Assembly: GCF_900197575.1 (NCBI RefSeq)
Contig: NZ_FZLN01000001.1
Location: 744,001 to 808,000 of the forward strand
Source: Acinetobacter apis
Lineage (GTDB): Bacteria; Pseudomonadota; Gammaproteobacteria; Pseudomonadales; Moraxellaceae
Direction of reading: 5' to 3'
DNA length: 64,000 nucleotides
Position 1 is the first letter of the stretch, and each line of letters starts with the position of its first letter. A model generated the notes under the pieces. It saw nothing but the letters and a program-made list of their open reading frames with translations. It had not been told where the DNA came from and did not search any database. This document shows, in pieces, positions 30,501 to 40,146 of this stretch. The position numbers and the translations under genes were made by a program.

Positions 30501-32090
30501 ATCTGTAGGCAATCCTACTTGAGCCTGTCCACTTAAACTGCCTTTGTCTGTTAAATAACTAAAATTAGGGATGTGAATATCATCACCTTGCATGATGGTA
30601 TCAGCTTGATATTTTCCACCAGGCAATAGACTTTTTTCATGCTGAATGACCGTAGTTTGCACAGCAATGGTATTTTTCTTATCAGTTAAATTAATCTTGG
30701 CATCACCTGTTGGACTATTTAACCATCCAATATAAGGCAATGCGCGGTTCATATTCGCCCATGATACGTGTAAATCAAGTGGTTGAACCACAGGTTTACC
30801 ATCTTTACCTATTTGGTCTTCTTTTTGGTCAAGGTTTAGTTTGAGTGATTCATACTGATTGAAATCGATAAACGCATTGAGATGCGTACCTGCTTCTAAA
30901 TGCCCAGCTGACCCTAACTTACCATCCATCGTTGGTGGTAAAAACTCACGAATACTTTCAGGAATAGACTTTTCAGATGCTTTTAATCCGCTCAACTGAC
31001 CTTTAATATCCCATTTTAAAGCTTTTTCCCAATTCAATATGCCAGATAAATTAATTTGTCCACCCATCAACTGACCATTGAATTGGTTGATGTTCATCTG
31101 TTTAACATAGTCAACATATAGTTTTGCTTGATAGTTTCCTTCAGGAACATCTTTACCCACCAAATCTGTGGCTAAATTCACATTCATATCTGAGGCTGAA
31201 CCATTCAAACGTGCAATGCCTGAAGCAGTATATAAGGCTTGATCTGCCGCAAATGGCCAATGGTAGTTTTTAAAGTTCACTTGCCCATACATTGGAACAT
31301 TATCACGTACAGGATGTACCACCATACGACCTGTAAGTTGGTCTGGAGTGTGAGTAACAAATCCAGCCGTCACTGTGTCTAGAGACCCTCTTGCATCTAA
31401 GTATACATTTTTAATATTCAAGCTATGTAATGACGGAATATCAACATTTGCTGTCGCTTTTAATGGATATTTCTCTTTAAAATCCATTCTTCCATATGCT
31501 TGCTTAATATGAACATATTCATCAATGCTCAATTTTGTATCTTTAAACGTGAGTAATGTGTCACGCCATAAAGTGTCTTTTAATTGAATATTTTTAATTT
31601 CAGTGCTTGATGTGGTTGTGACTAATCGAAGTACATCAATATTGGCCAAATCTAAACGCAGCATAATGGGCATTTGAATTGGGCTAAATTCAAACGGGGT
31701 ATTACTTGGCGGCTTCTTATTGATAATTTCAAGTTGTTGAATTTCAGCACGCGAAAAATGGACTTCTTTTTGCAAAATAGCGCGCCAACCAATGACAACA
31801 TCAGCACGTTTAATTTTAATTTGTAATCCATCTAAGTTAATATCTAAATGATTTAAAATAAGTCCATTTAAAATACTTCCTTTTTCATACTGATAGCTCA
31901 TCATAGTTTGATTTTCTAGCACACGATCAAGCAAAAACTTACTGCCTCGGTCGGTAGAAAACATCAGGGTTAATGCGATCAATAGGATAATAAAAATACC
32001 CAAAATTGAAAATAAAACTCGCTTTAACCAGCTACGTTTTGGTGCATTTTTATTGTTTGATGATGGATTATTCTTTTCAAGCTCAGTCAT
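27564..32090 (-). CDS. tamB: Translocation and assembly module subunit TamB
   Basis: 1508-aa inner-membrane anchored AsmA-like protein. It spans the periplasm and works with TamA in phospholipid transport to, or beta-barrel insertion into, the outer membrane. Seen: one N-terminal membrane segment (RVLFSILGIFIILLIALTLM), a very long beta-rich body of repeating strands and the C-terminal DUF490 domain ending in YLEASESVERAVDIFYNWRF. The ATG at 32090 is chosen over a TTG at 32126. It lies 19 bp after tamA, so the two are an operon. Confidence 0.95.
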   Translation of the reverse strand: MTELEKNNPSSNNKNAPKRSWLKRVLFSILGIFIILLIALTLMFSTDRGSKFLLDRVLENQTMMSYQYEKGSILNGLILNHLDINLDGLQIKIKRADVVIGWRAILQKEVHFSRAEIQQLEIINKKPPSNTPFEFSPIQMPIMLRLDLANIDVLRLVTTTSSTEIKNIQLKDTLWRDTLLTFKDTKLSIDEYVHIKQAYGRMDFKEKYPLKATANVDIPSLHSLNIKNVYLDARGSLDTVTAGFVTHTPDQLTGRMVVHPVRDNVPMYGQVNFKNYHWPFAADQALYTASGIARLNGSASDMNVNLATDLVGKDVPEGNYQAKLYVDYVKQMNINQFNGQLMGGQINLSGILNWEKALKWDIKGQLSGLKASEKSIPESIREFLPPTMDGKLGSAGHLEAGTHLNAFIDFNQYESLKLNLDQKEDQIGKDGKPVVQPLDLHVSWANMNRALPYIGWLNSPTGDAKINLTDKKNTIAVQTTVIQHEKSLLPGGKYQADTIMQGDDIHIPNFSYLTDKGSLSGQAQVGLPTDKRELKWNAALNAKNFNPQTVSPAAPFDQLNGFIKANGYSEKNKQIIHLNAIDLTGQLAGQKETVRLAGQTTASVLMNDEKQGGGLRGYGVVYDGSLTSSQYKDASGLLQFKISGTQDTVNIGQFKHEGVAGKILANGQVNLKNGIGWDVNASLVRFKPQYFASSVRGEISGVVKSKGIWSDKAQRISIDDLNLAGTLNNQVLRGKGNLSLVMNSQDKKLLPQHFQANQLFLAYAGNQVQVSGNVQKLNIKLNAPALYNLYPGLRGRAYGVVQMQTQPSIKATANVNIDQFGFGSSISVEKVRIRGELPTSDTTPTTLKAEMENLRSGSRQIQYGGLTLSGTRGAHIASLQGWNRYSKFYVQLNGGFNASNDWVGQIQKGTFDSVRAVLNQQQNANVIYRSANKQLYISEHCWASNQSQLCFDQPIQVSSTQGNVSFLANNLNLNDFAAFMPDGLAMTGQVDGYAKASWAQGKKPNIDAKILAQNGQIGVAADDPDDPASTTSYQQMSLLARSVTDGLLLRFDVKTANIGNGYANVTINPYQDNLPMQGEAAFSKVDLQFLKPFIPDVRTIGGTLDFAAKIGGTIKEPLVTGDLRLRNGVLNMISVPVNLNNIQLYSALRQNKASIMGILNSGPGVARLDGQVSWDGDPRVQLKVQGDNLLVRQAPVVTALVNTTIELDMYPSKRSVSVKGKIEIPRAIINMPETSPDVINVSSDARVVYSGDDLIAVLKAAKPWSIQADVDLSLGDRVIFQGFNSRIPLTGRLYLSQRGLEPAMSASGAIGISQKVKVEAYGQSLDLNRAIARFNGPLANPTLDIDTNKKISNTTVGVRITGTAIAPNIQIYNDGGLSEQESLNALVTGRINEGSNNVSQTEGFKSDVNNTLAAAGLSLGLGGTRGFTNQIGQAFGLSGLALDAQGTGDDTQVSVTGYITPDLYLRYGMGVFTAVNKLTLRYQINKRLYLEASESVERAVDIFYNWRF

Positions 32091-32109
32091 GTATAAATAC
32101 TCGCCCCAA

Positions 32110-34836
32110 TTAAATTTGAGAACCAATAAAGAAGTGCAATCGAATAGGACGGCCCGGATCTGAGATCCCTGAGGCGATGTCTAAACGAATCGGCCCAATT
32201 GGGGATTGCCAACGAATACCTAAACCCACGCTATATGCTGCGGAGTTACTAAATGTTTTATCAAATGCATTACCAAAATCGGTAAATACAGCGGCTCTCC
32301 AGCCCGGTTTAAATTGATAGTTATATTCTACTGAACCAACAGCTAAAGCTTGACCACCAATGCGGTAGCCATTTTCTTCAGGCGATAAAGTTTTATAATC
32401 AAAACCTCTTAAACTTTGATCACCACCCGCAAAAAAGCGCAAGTTATATGGCACATTATTAAAATCATCGGTAAAGATATAAGCCACTTGTGCACCTAGC
32501 ACAAATTGATGATTATAGTTTTCACCTAAAGAATATAAAAAGCCCCAATCAGCACTTAAAATTGCCATATTGGCATCTGAAACTACAGATTTTGAGCCGA
32601 GCTGAATTTTATAGTTTTGCTTAAAGCCTTTGACTGGATTAACTGCATCATTACTGTCTGTTTTAGACAATTGATATCCAAATAGAAGCGCTTGTTGGTT
32701 CGGATTCGAGCCTGGTCTTAAAAAAGCAGCCGGAATATCATCTGAATTGACATTACCAACTTGCTGAATTTTATCTAAACGATAGCGAAAACCAAAAGTA
32801 TGTTGCCATCCCCCAATTGGGTTACGAATAACACGCTCTGCACCTGCGATACCACTTTGAATCGTTAAGCTTGTGCTTGGTCCAACGCCAGTAAACTCTT
32901 CTCGCTCATAGCCTGTGACCAAATTAAAGTAATCATTAATTGGATGCTTATAAGGAATGGTATAGTGCGTATCAATGGCCTGCCGAATCTGAGACAGCTC
33001 CATGTTGGCATCAAATGCATGTCCATAACTGTTCACAATGGCACGGCGGTATTGTGTACGTAAACGAACACCTGTATCTGTACCAAAACCGACACCCAAT
33101 TCTGCACTATTTAATTTGTCAGCATTTAAGGTCACAACCACAGGAATTTCTTTCTTTTTTCTTGCATCAGCTTTCATAGCTGCCAGTTCATTATCGTCTT
33201 CTTGTTGATCTTGCTGATCGACCACATCATCTTTTTTATTTTTTGACGTTTTATTTTCTGTCCCTGCAAAGCTTTTTTCATCTACCACATTTTGTTTAAT
33301 AGGTGGTGTTGCAACCACATCTGCTTGATTGGCAATTTCATCATCAGGATTGGTAGCAAGCGCTTCGCCTTTGGTAATTTTCCGCTCATCAACGAGTTTT
33401 TGTATGTCAGGTGGTAACTCTTCAACTTTAGTGAGTGGATCAGGTTTAATGGTTTCAACCAAGCTCCAATTAAAGTAACGACTGTTCGTTAAACCATTGG
33501 CCAAGGTATTAATACGCCAAGAGGTATAATCATCACCCGGTTGCCAAGGCACTAAGCTTTTTAATACGCTCATACGAAGCGGAAAAGGTTTTTTCGGATC
33601 ACTCATCCGAAATTCAACATTGGCTAATTTATAACGCTCGCCTGTTTCATACTTTAAATTAATATCAGCCACATTTTCTGGACGTTGAATTCTTAAATCA
33701 TGTAAGCGCCAATAACCATCAAAATAACCATTGTCTGAGGCGACATCAGTGATACGAAGCTTGGTTTTATCATAGCTTCCTTGATTTAAAATACTTCCAA
33801 CATCAAGCTCTGGAATTAAACGAATAACTTGAAATTGTGGTTCATTTTCCCCAGCACCTGTAAATTCAATGTTTTGTGATTGAACTTTAACAGGTTCATT
33901 CGGAGTCACAATCACCTTAACTTTGGTGTTACTCAACTTCTGAAACTTAAAGGTTGCATCATAATATCCCACAGCTTGGGCAGCTTGTGTGGCTTGCGAT
34001 CTTAACTGTGGCAATGCAGCGGTATAATCTTCAAATGCTTCTTGTGTGAAGGTCGATAATTTATTTTTGATATTGGTTGCAAGTAGTGTCTCACCTGCAC
34101 CTTCCACTTCAGCGGTAATTTTAGGTATTGAAAAACTGGTCGGTTTGAGCTTTGCAACTAAGCGTTTGAAAAAGCCTTTTTCTTCTTTCTTTTCAGGCTG
34201 AATCTCAAATGTTGAGTCGTTAAAAATGGCACCTTTGGTGCTGCTATTGCCTTCACGGGCATTTTTTATATCATTATTGTGTGCAGCTTCAATTGACTGA
34301 CGAAATTCCGTCACATTCACAGCTTGTTCATCAATTTGTGTTAACTGTTGTTGGGTCTGTGGTGAAATACCCGTATTAATAATCGGCTGATTGGCTTTTC
34401 GGTTATCAATAGCTTGTTGTTTTGCAGCAGCAGCAGCCTGGTCAATTTCTTGTGCAATTTTAGGATCAACGGTAGATACAGGTAAATTTTCAAGTTCACT
34501 GAGATCAATGGGTTTAAAATCCGTTAAAGCAGGGTTCTTTTGTTGCTGCTCTAATAATTGCATACTGTCTGTAGCAGATTGATTTTTTAGATCTTGTGAT
34601 GTATCTAGTGATGTATTTTGCGTTACACTTGGTATTGAAGCGGAGCCTTTCTCTGATTCTTGTGCAGTATCTTTGCGTTGATCCAATGATGGTGGCTCTT
34701 GTTGGGCATTGGCATATGATGAACAAAAGCTCAATAATATGCTCACGCAAACCAAATGATGCAAGTCACTTATTTTTAATATCGATTGGACATGCTGCAC
34801 AAGTAATAACTTTTTAAAGTGTGTTTTTAAAAGCAT
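32110..34836 (-). CDS. tamA: Outer-membrane assembly protein TamA, with long extra segments
   Basis: About 908-aa Omp85-family protein. Seen: a signal-like N-terminus (LVCVSILLSFCSSYANA), then about 200 residues of Gln/Asp-rich low-complexity sequence, three POTRA-like repeats (for example VTPNEPVKVQSQNIEFTGAG, and ITDVASDNGYFDGYWRLHDL), and a barrel with the D15 signature FFAGGDQSLRGFDYKTLSPE ending FIGSQI. E. coli TamA is about 577 aa; here the N-terminal extension and a charged insert just before the barrel (residues near DDVVDQQDQQEDDNELAAMK) account for the excess. Co-transcribed with tamB. Confidence 0.93.
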   Translation of the reverse strand: MLLKTHFKKLLLVQHVQSILKISDLHHLVCVSILLSFCSSYANAQQEPPSLDQRKDTAQESEKGSASIPSVTQNTSLDTSQDLKNQSATDSMQLLEQQQKNPALTDFKPIDLSELENLPVSTVDPKIAQEIDQAAAAAKQQAIDNRKANQPIINTGISPQTQQQLTQIDEQAVNVTEFRQSIEAAHNNDIKNAREGNSSTKGAIFNDSTFEIQPEKKEEKGFFKRLVAKLKPTSFSIPKITAEVEGAGETLLATNIKNKLSTFTQEAFEDYTAALPQLRSQATQAAQAVGYYDATFKFQKLSNTKVKVIVTPNEPVKVQSQNIEFTGAGENEPQFQVIRLIPELDVGSILNQGSYDKTKLRITDVASDNGYFDGYWRLHDLRIQRPENVADINLKYETGERYKLANVEFRMSDPKKPFPLRMSVLKSLVPWQPGDDYTSWRINTLANGLTNSRYFNWSLVETIKPDPLTKVEELPPDIQKLVDERKITKGEALATNPDDEIANQADVVATPPIKQNVVDEKSFAGTENKTSKNKKDDVVDQQDQQEDDNELAAMKADARKKKEIPVVVTLNADKLNSAELGVGFGTDTGVRLRTQYRRAIVNSYGHAFDANMELSQIRQAIDTHYTIPYKHPINDYFNLVTGYEREEFTGVGPSTSLTIQSGIAGAERVIRNPIGGWQHTFGFRYRLDKIQQVGNVNSDDIPAAFLRPGSNPNQQALLFGYQLSKTDSNDAVNPVKGFKQNYKIQLGSKSVVSDANMAILSADWGFLYSLGENYNHQFVLGAQVAYIFTDDFNNVPYNLRFFAGGDQSLRGFDYKTLSPEENGYRIGGQALAVGSVEYNYQFKPGWRAAVFTDFGNAFDKTFSNSAAYSVGLGIRWQSPIGPIRLDIASGISDPGRPIRLHFFIGSQI

Positions 34837-34992
34837 AGAGAACAACAACCAGTTTTTTTATTGTCGGAATGATGTTGATCTTTGAACAAACACAAAGCCT
34901 TCATACATCAATATTCTTTATATCATACATCATTTTAATAATGAGATAATCTCTTATCAACAATAATGCAGTATTTTTGAGCGTATATACAT

Positions 34993-36306
34993 ATGGAAAA
35001 AAGACAATCCTTGATGACATCACGACGTTTTTTGCCGATGTTTTTTACTCAATTTTTTGGCGCACTCAATGATAATGTGTATAAACAGTCTTTATTATTG
35101 GTCATTACTTATGGGATTATTCAGCAGACCCAGAATAATGTCAGTATGCTCAACAATTTAGCTGCCCTGTTATTTATTTTACCTTATTTTATTTTTTCAG
35201 CGACCGCAGGGCAAATTGCAGATCGTTTTGAGCGGGCAAAACTTATTCGCCTAATTAAGTTATTTGAAATTATTATTATGTTGATTGGTTCGATTGGTTT
35301 TTTAATTGGACATATTTGGGTGTTATTGTTTGCATTGTTCTTAATGGGCATTCATTCTACCTTTTTTGGCCCCATCAAATATGCCATTTTACCTGAAATT
35401 TTAAAACCTGATGAACTCATGACAGGCAATGCATTATTTCAAACAGGCACATCCCTTGCCATTTTATTGGGGATGATTTTAGGTGGTACTGTCATTTCAC
35501 TTTCTGCAGGTTCACTCATTTGGGTCTGTGCAACTGTCATCATCATTGCCGTTTTGGGTTATTTATCAAGCCGTTTTATTTTGACGCAACCTGTCAATGA
35601 TGCAAATTTAAAAATTGATTGGCATTTCTTTCGCACCAGTTGGCAAACTATCAAATATGCAAAAAGCCTTCCCCTCGTTTACTTAATTCTGCTTGGTAAC
35701 TCATGGTATTGGTTTTATGGCGCATCTTATCTCACTCAAATTCCTGAATTAACCCACCACTATTTACATGCCTCTGAAAATGTAGTCAGCTTACTACTGA
35801 CATTATTCTCTGTGGGAATTGGTATCGGCTCATTATTGTGCCGTAAAATTGGTGGATCTGAAGTTAACATCAAAATGGTGCCTGTGGGTGCGATAGGTTT
35901 AACCATTTTTGCAATATATTTATCGATTGCTTTACATTATGCACCCCATTCTGATGTTATCTTAGGCTTAGCTGATGTGTTTACACACGGTCTAATTTAC
36001 TATCATGTGATGTTTGCAATTATTTTATTGGGCATCAGTGGTGGTTTTTATATCGTGCCGCTTTATGCATTAATGCAAGTGCACTCACCGTCTTCTCATC
36101 GAGCACGTGTAGTGGCTGCAAACAATATTTTAAATGCTGTTTTTATGGTGTCATCAGCGGTATTTTCAATTTTAATTTTAAGTGTCTTAAAATTAGATAT
36201 GACGGTATTGTTTTCTATTACAGCAATATTTAGTGCTTTTTTCTGCGTTTGGTTGCTCAAAAAAATAATACCATTACTTCAACAATCTAAGATACCCGAG
36301 GATTAA
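34993..36306 (+). CDS. LplT-like MFS transporter
   Basis: 437-aa major facilitator with 12 predicted membrane segments. The N-terminus RRFLPMFFTQFFGALNDNVYKQ and ATAGQIADRFERAKL match the lysophospholipid transporter LplT and the MFS half of Aas-type proteins, which move lysophospholipids across the inner membrane. It is followed after 3 bp by coq7 on the same strand. Substrate assignment rests on family similarity. Confidence 0.85.
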   Translation: MEKRQSLMTSRRFLPMFFTQFFGALNDNVYKQSLLLVITYGIIQQTQNNVSMLNNLAALLFILPYFIFSATAGQIADRFERAKLIRLIKLFEIIIMLIGSIGFLIGHIWVLLFALFLMGIHSTFFGPIKYAILPEILKPDELMTGNALFQTGTSLAILLGMILGGTVISLSAGSLIWVCATVIIIAVLGYLSSRFILTQPVNDANLKIDWHFFRTSWQTIKYAKSLPLVYLILLGNSWYWFYGASYLTQIPELTHHYLHASENVVSLLLTLFSVGIGIGSLLCRKIGGSEVNIKMVPVGAIGLTIFAIYLSIALHYAPHSDVILGLADVFTHGLIYYHVMFAIILLGISGGFYIVPLYALMQVHSPSSHRARVVAANNILNAVFMVSSAVFSILILSVLKLDMTVLFSITAIFSAFFCVWLLKKIIPLLQQSKIPED

Positions 36307-36309
36307 ACC

Positions 36310-36945
36310 ATGCGTGATTACTCAAGTATCGATCGGCTCATTCAGTCATTTGATCAAAGCTTACGAAGCCTCGTGCCCGGTGCAACAACTGCACATCGTG
36401 CCAATCCAGCACATAACCATGATGCAAAATTAACAATCAAAGAAGCACGACATGTAGCAGGCTTAATGCGTGTTAACCACAGTGGTGAAGTTTGTGCGCA
36501 AGCGCTATATCATGGTCAAGCATTAACAGCAAAACTGCCGACAGTAAGGCAAGAAATGGAACATGCTGCCGTTGAGGAACAAGACCATCTTGCATGGTGT
36601 GAAGACCGACTGATTGAACTTGATAGCGTGCCAAGTTTGTTAAACCCTATGTGGTATGCCATGTCGTTTACAATGGGTGCATTAGCAGGTTTGGCAGGCG
36701 ATAAATACAGCTTGGGCTTTGTGGCTGAAACTGAACGACAAGTCAGCTTACATTTACAAGATCATTTGTCTCAACTGCCTGCAAGTGACCATCGCTCGCG
36801 AGAAATATTATTGCAAATGAATGAAGACGAGCTTGCACACCGAAATGCTGCAATTCAAGCCGGTGGTGTTGAGCTTCCACCACCCATTTGTGTAACCATG
36901 ACAGCCATCTCAAAATTTATGACCAAAACAAGCTATTACATTTAA
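36310..36945 (+). CDS. coq7: 3-demethoxyubiquinol hydroxylase Coq7
   Basis: 211-aa di-iron monooxygenase of ubiquinone biosynthesis (replaces UbiF in many proteobacteria). Seen: iron-binding helices with NHSGEVCAQALYHGQ, EHAAVEEQDHLAWCEDRL and ETERQVSLHLQDHL, plus NEDELAHRNAAI, the ExxH pairs expected of the family. Start ATG lies 3 bp after the MFS gene, so they are likely one transcript. Confidence 0.95.
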   Translation: MRDYSSIDRLIQSFDQSLRSLVPGATTAHRANPAHNHDAKLTIKEARHVAGLMRVNHSGEVCAQALYHGQALTAKLPTVRQEMEHAAVEEQDHLAWCEDRLIELDSVPSLLNPMWYAMSFTMGALAGLAGDKYSLGFVAETERQVSLHLQDHLSQLPASDHRSREILLQMNEDELAHRNAAIQAGGVELPPPICVTMTAISKFMTKTSYYI

Positions 36946-36985
36946 CCACTTGGCTTGGCAATAACATAGGGCTGATGCAATGCCA

Positions 36986-37432
36986 TCACACCCTATGTTG
37001 CATTGGAATAATAGGCTTAATGCAATAGGTCATATGCTCATGCTGATCAATTTCTAATTCTGCGTGCTGCATAATTTCTGATAGTGGTAATTTCACATCA
37101 AATGTTAATGGCATTTTTTTTAGATTAAATTGCCATGTTTCACTTTCTTGCCATGCAATTAAATCAATATCCAATGACACACTATGTGAAGGACGAACTC
37201 GCCCAGCTTGATGTTCTAAGTCTTTCAACAGTGTAATGATTTGACCTTTGGTATAGGCCTTAGTTTTTAATATACATGCACCATTTATATAACCTTCTCC
37301 CACCCCATCTCGGCATGGAATGTCAAAAAACTGTGACAATGTCAGCTCTCCAAGACTTGAGAGTTGTTCAATCGCCCAACCAATATGCTGCTCGGCCTCT
37401 AAATTACTAGCGAGTGATAGCGCGTAAATCAT
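36986..37432 (-). CDS. folK: HPPK, 6-hydroxymethyl-dihydropterin pyrophosphokinase FolK
   Basis: 148-aa folate pathway kinase, somewhat divergent. Seen: YALSLASNLEAE in place of the usual ALGSNL, then the C-terminal half RVRPSHSVSLDIDLIAW with the Asp pair that binds magnesium. ATG at 37432 is used; an in-frame TTG at 37447 is possible. The start lies inside the 3' end of folB (26-nt overlap), giving an overlapping folB-folK pair, consistent with successive steps in folate synthesis. Confidence 0.85.
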   Translation of the reverse strand: MIYALSLASNLEAEQHIGWAIEQLSSLGELTLSQFFDIPCRDGVGEGYINGACILKTKAYTKGQIITLLKDLEHQAGRVRPSHSVSLDIDLIAWQESETWQFNLKKMPLTFDVKLPLSEIMQHAELEIDQHEHMTYCIKPIIPMQHRV

Positions 37433-37784
37433 TTCTTTGGCGTTCAAGGCGAATCCCGACCGATTGTGCTTGCGGAATAATTGCAGGCTTACGGATTGTA
37501 ATTATAATTTTGTCTATACCACCAAACGCATTAAATAATGCTTCTAAAACCAATTGAGCCGCATGCTCAATCAGTTGTGGTTTTTTAGTTTGAATCGCGA
37601 CAGCACTCATTTCACAAATTTCAGCATAATTTACCGTATCATCAAGCTCATCAGATTGCGCTGCTTTGGATAAATCATGTGAAATTTCTAAATCTAACAA
37701 CAATGGTTGATAAATTTCTCGCTCCCAAGCAAAACAACCAATCACTGTTTCGACTTTTAAACCTTCAATTAGAATAATATCCAT
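37407..37784 (-). CDS. folB: Dihydroneopterin aldolase FolB
   Basis: 125-aa folate enzyme releasing glycolaldehyde from dihydroneopterin. Seen: IILIEGLKVETVIGCFAWER, DDTVNYAEICEM and a closing IRKPAIIPQAQSVGIRLER, matching the FolB tunnel fold. ATG at 37784 (GTG at 37790 also in frame). Overlaps folK. Confidence 0.92.
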   Translation of the reverse strand: MDIILIEGLKVETVIGCFAWEREIYQPLLLDLEISHDLSKAAQSDELDDTVNYAEICEMSAVAIQTKKPQLIEHAAQLVLEALFNAFGGIDKIIITIRKPAIIPQAQSVGIRLERQRNDLRAITR

Positions 37785-37820
37785 GCACACTACCCATTAC
37801 GACCATGAAAAATCACCATA

Positions 37821-39086
37821 TTATTTCATATGCAAACGCTGATCTGCATAAATATCAGTATATGGCGCAAGTACTTTCATAAATCGATCAAAATATAAGA
37901 TTTGCTTAAACAATAACGCAAAATCACGAGGAAAACGGATGCCGTGCTGTTCACCTACCGTGACAATATCAAGCATAATATGGTTTAAATCAGCAGGATT
38001 ACTTGCCAATATTTTTTGCGGATCCGCTAACACTACACCATTAAACAAACGCTCAATATCTTGTGCCAATGCATGGGTATCCACTTGGCGATGTGTCATA
38101 CCCATATCGAGCATACTTTCAGCCATCGCCTGATAATTGGTATGTTGCAATGCATCCATAAACGTTAAGCTTGCTGACCATACTTTGGGTTCTAATTGTC
38201 CAACAATACCAAAATCAATAAAACCAATTCGCCCATCTTCAAGCAACATTACATTGCCTGCATGTAAATCAGCGTGAAAGCTTTTACACATGGTCAAGCT
38301 ACCAAACCATGCGTTCATGGTACTGATTAAAACTTGTGATGGGTCTTTGCTATATTGTTTAACCACTTCAAAGTCAGTTAATGGCACACCATATAAACGC
38401 TGCATGGTTAAGACACGGCGGGTGGAATGCTGACGATAAACATGTGGTGCTGTTACATGCTCTACATGTTGGCTGTGCACATAATTTAAGAAGTCATCAA
38501 TATTGTTCGCCTCTTCAATGAAATCAACCTCACGAACCATACGGGTTTTAATTTCTTCTACAATATCGGCAAGGGATGCAAATTTAATTTTAGGTACAAA
38601 ACGCTCAAGGATTTTTGCAGACCAATGCAAAACTGTCAGGTCAGTATATAAAATATTTTCAACCCCTGGTTTTTGGACTTTGATGACAACTTGCTCGCCT
38701 GATACCAATTGTGCAGCATGCACTTGAGCAATAGATGCAGATGCCAACGGAGTTTCATCAATTGATGCGAAGATCTCTGTTAAAGGACGCCCTTCAAATT
38801 CAGTTTCAAGTACATGCTGAATATAACTAAATGGCAGTTTCGGTGTTTGGTCTAAACAGCCTTGAAACTCCTCAACAAACTCACGGGGAAATAAAGAAGG
38901 TGTACTGGCAATAAACTGCCCTAACTTAATATACGTAGAACCCAACTCTTCAAATGTCTCACGCATTAATTTTGCAGGGTGTGGCTGCTGGGCAGCATAT
39001 TTAATCCCTGCTTTCACAGCAACAAATGCTGTCTTACCTACACGTGTGACCGACTGTGCGCCGTTTATTACAGTATTTTTATTCAT
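37821..39086 (-). CDS. ABC1/UbiB-family atypical kinase
   Basis: 421-aa ADCK/UbiB-like protein. Seen: KxGQ motif in GSTYIKLGQFIAS, the Ala-rich nucleotide loop ASASIAQVHAAQL, the lysine in QVVIKVQKPG, catalytic KSFHADLHAGNVML and the DFG of IGFIDFGIV. It lacks the C-terminal membrane segments of true UbiB and is shorter than E. coli UbiB (546 aa). It could be a ubiquinone-related or lipid-related kinase. The nearby coq7 supports a link to ubiquinone but does not prove it. Confidence 0.88.
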   Translation of the reverse strand: MNKNTVINGAQSVTRVGKTAFVAVKAGIKYAAQQPHPAKLMRETFEELGSTYIKLGQFIASTPSLFPREFVEEFQGCLDQTPKLPFSYIQHVLETEFEGRPLTEIFASIDETPLASASIAQVHAAQLVSGEQVVIKVQKPGVENILYTDLTVLHWSAKILERFVPKIKFASLADIVEEIKTRMVREVDFIEEANNIDDFLNYVHSQHVEHVTAPHVYRQHSTRRVLTMQRLYGVPLTDFEVVKQYSKDPSQVLISTMNAWFGSLTMCKSFHADLHAGNVMLLEDGRIGFIDFGIVGQLEPKVWSASLTFMDALQHTNYQAMAESMLDMGMTHRQVDTHALAQDIERLFNGVVLADPQKILASNPADLNHIMLDIVTVGEQHGIRFPRDFALLFKQILYFDRFMKVLAPYTDIYADQRLHMK

Positions 39087-39145
39087 AAATAATCAGTTCA
39101 ACCCTTACCACTCTATTGATATTAGCAAAAAAACAAATATTTATG

Positions 39146-39919
39146 TTATTTTGTCGCGCAGATCAAACAATTTTCATCTTTTTCAAACTGTACAATGCGT
39201 TGGGTCATGTTTAAGCCATTCCAAACCAAGAGCTTTTGCTGAAGTGGGCGACGTTCTAGACCTAAATAAAGCAATGCATGATGTGCTTGTAATGCACCAA
39301 TCACATTCGGTACAGTAGCTAAAACACCACTATTGTGACAAGTCAAAGTATCATTGACACTGTCTTGAGGAAATAAGCATTGGTAACACGCTGTTTCCGA
39401 TGTAGCCATCATAATTTGCCCATGATAACCAATGGCAGATGCGCTTATTAAAGGAATTTTCATCTTCATCGCGTACTGATTGACTAAATACCGCGTCCCA
39501 AAATTATCACATCCATCTAAAATTAAATCTTGTGTCTTGAACAATTGCGCTATATTTTCATTAACTACAGAATGGCATAAGCTAACTACATCAATGTGAG
39601 GATTAATCTGTTTAATCTTTTGTGCCAAAATATCAGCTTTATAATATCCAATATGGTTTGGCTCAAATGCCAACTGCCTTTGTAAATTACTGGTTTCTAT
39701 TTTGTCATGATCAACAATAGTGATTTTTCCTACGCCTGCACGCGCTAATAACTCAGCAACAATACAACCTATTCCACCTGCCCCAACAATAAGTACATTT
39801 GACATATTTATTTTTTCTTGGGCTTGTAAATCCCAATCTTCAAGCAGTATTTGCCGACTATATAAATGTATTTCATCATCTGACAACTCTTGCCAATGAT
39901 CAGTAGAACGATTATCCAT
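39146..39919 (-). CDS. moeB: Molybdopterin-synthase adenylyltransferase / ThiF-family E1-like enzyme
   Basis: 257-aa adenylyltransferase activating the C-terminal Gly of a sulfur-carrier (MoaD or ThiS). Seen: YSRQILLEDWDLQAQEKI, glycine-rich nucleotide motif VGAGGIGC, NLQRQLAF, DGCDNFGTRYLVN, and zinc cysteine pairs CYQC and CLIC. There is no rhodanese domain. MoeB and ThiF cannot be told apart firmly by eye; length and layout fit MoeB best. Confidence 0.85.
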   Translation of the reverse strand: MDNRSTDHWQELSDDEIHLYSRQILLEDWDLQAQEKINMSNVLIVGAGGIGCIVAELLARAGVGKITIVDHDKIETSNLQRQLAFEPNHIGYYKADILAQKIKQINPHIDVVSLCHSVVNENIAQLFKTQDLILDGCDNFGTRYLVNQYAMKMKIPLISASAIGYHGQIMMATSETACYQCLFPQDSVNDTLTCHNSGVLATVPNVIGALQAHHALLYLGLERRPLQQKLLVWNGLNMTQRIVQFEKDENCLICATK

Positions 39920-40146
39920 CTTCAGTATCCTGCGGTCATGCGCTTACCATAACAAAAGGGCGATATTTGGTCTATGCCTAGCTTGGCTACCCATTGATCT
40001 AATCACACATGAATACATCATCATTATTAAAACAAACTTTTTATTTTGTTTTATATGCATGACTTACCCCAAATCACCATTGATTTGTTTAATAAGTCTC
40101 TTTTTTATGTTTAAATGTGAATTAAATATAGTAAAGGTACACAAGA

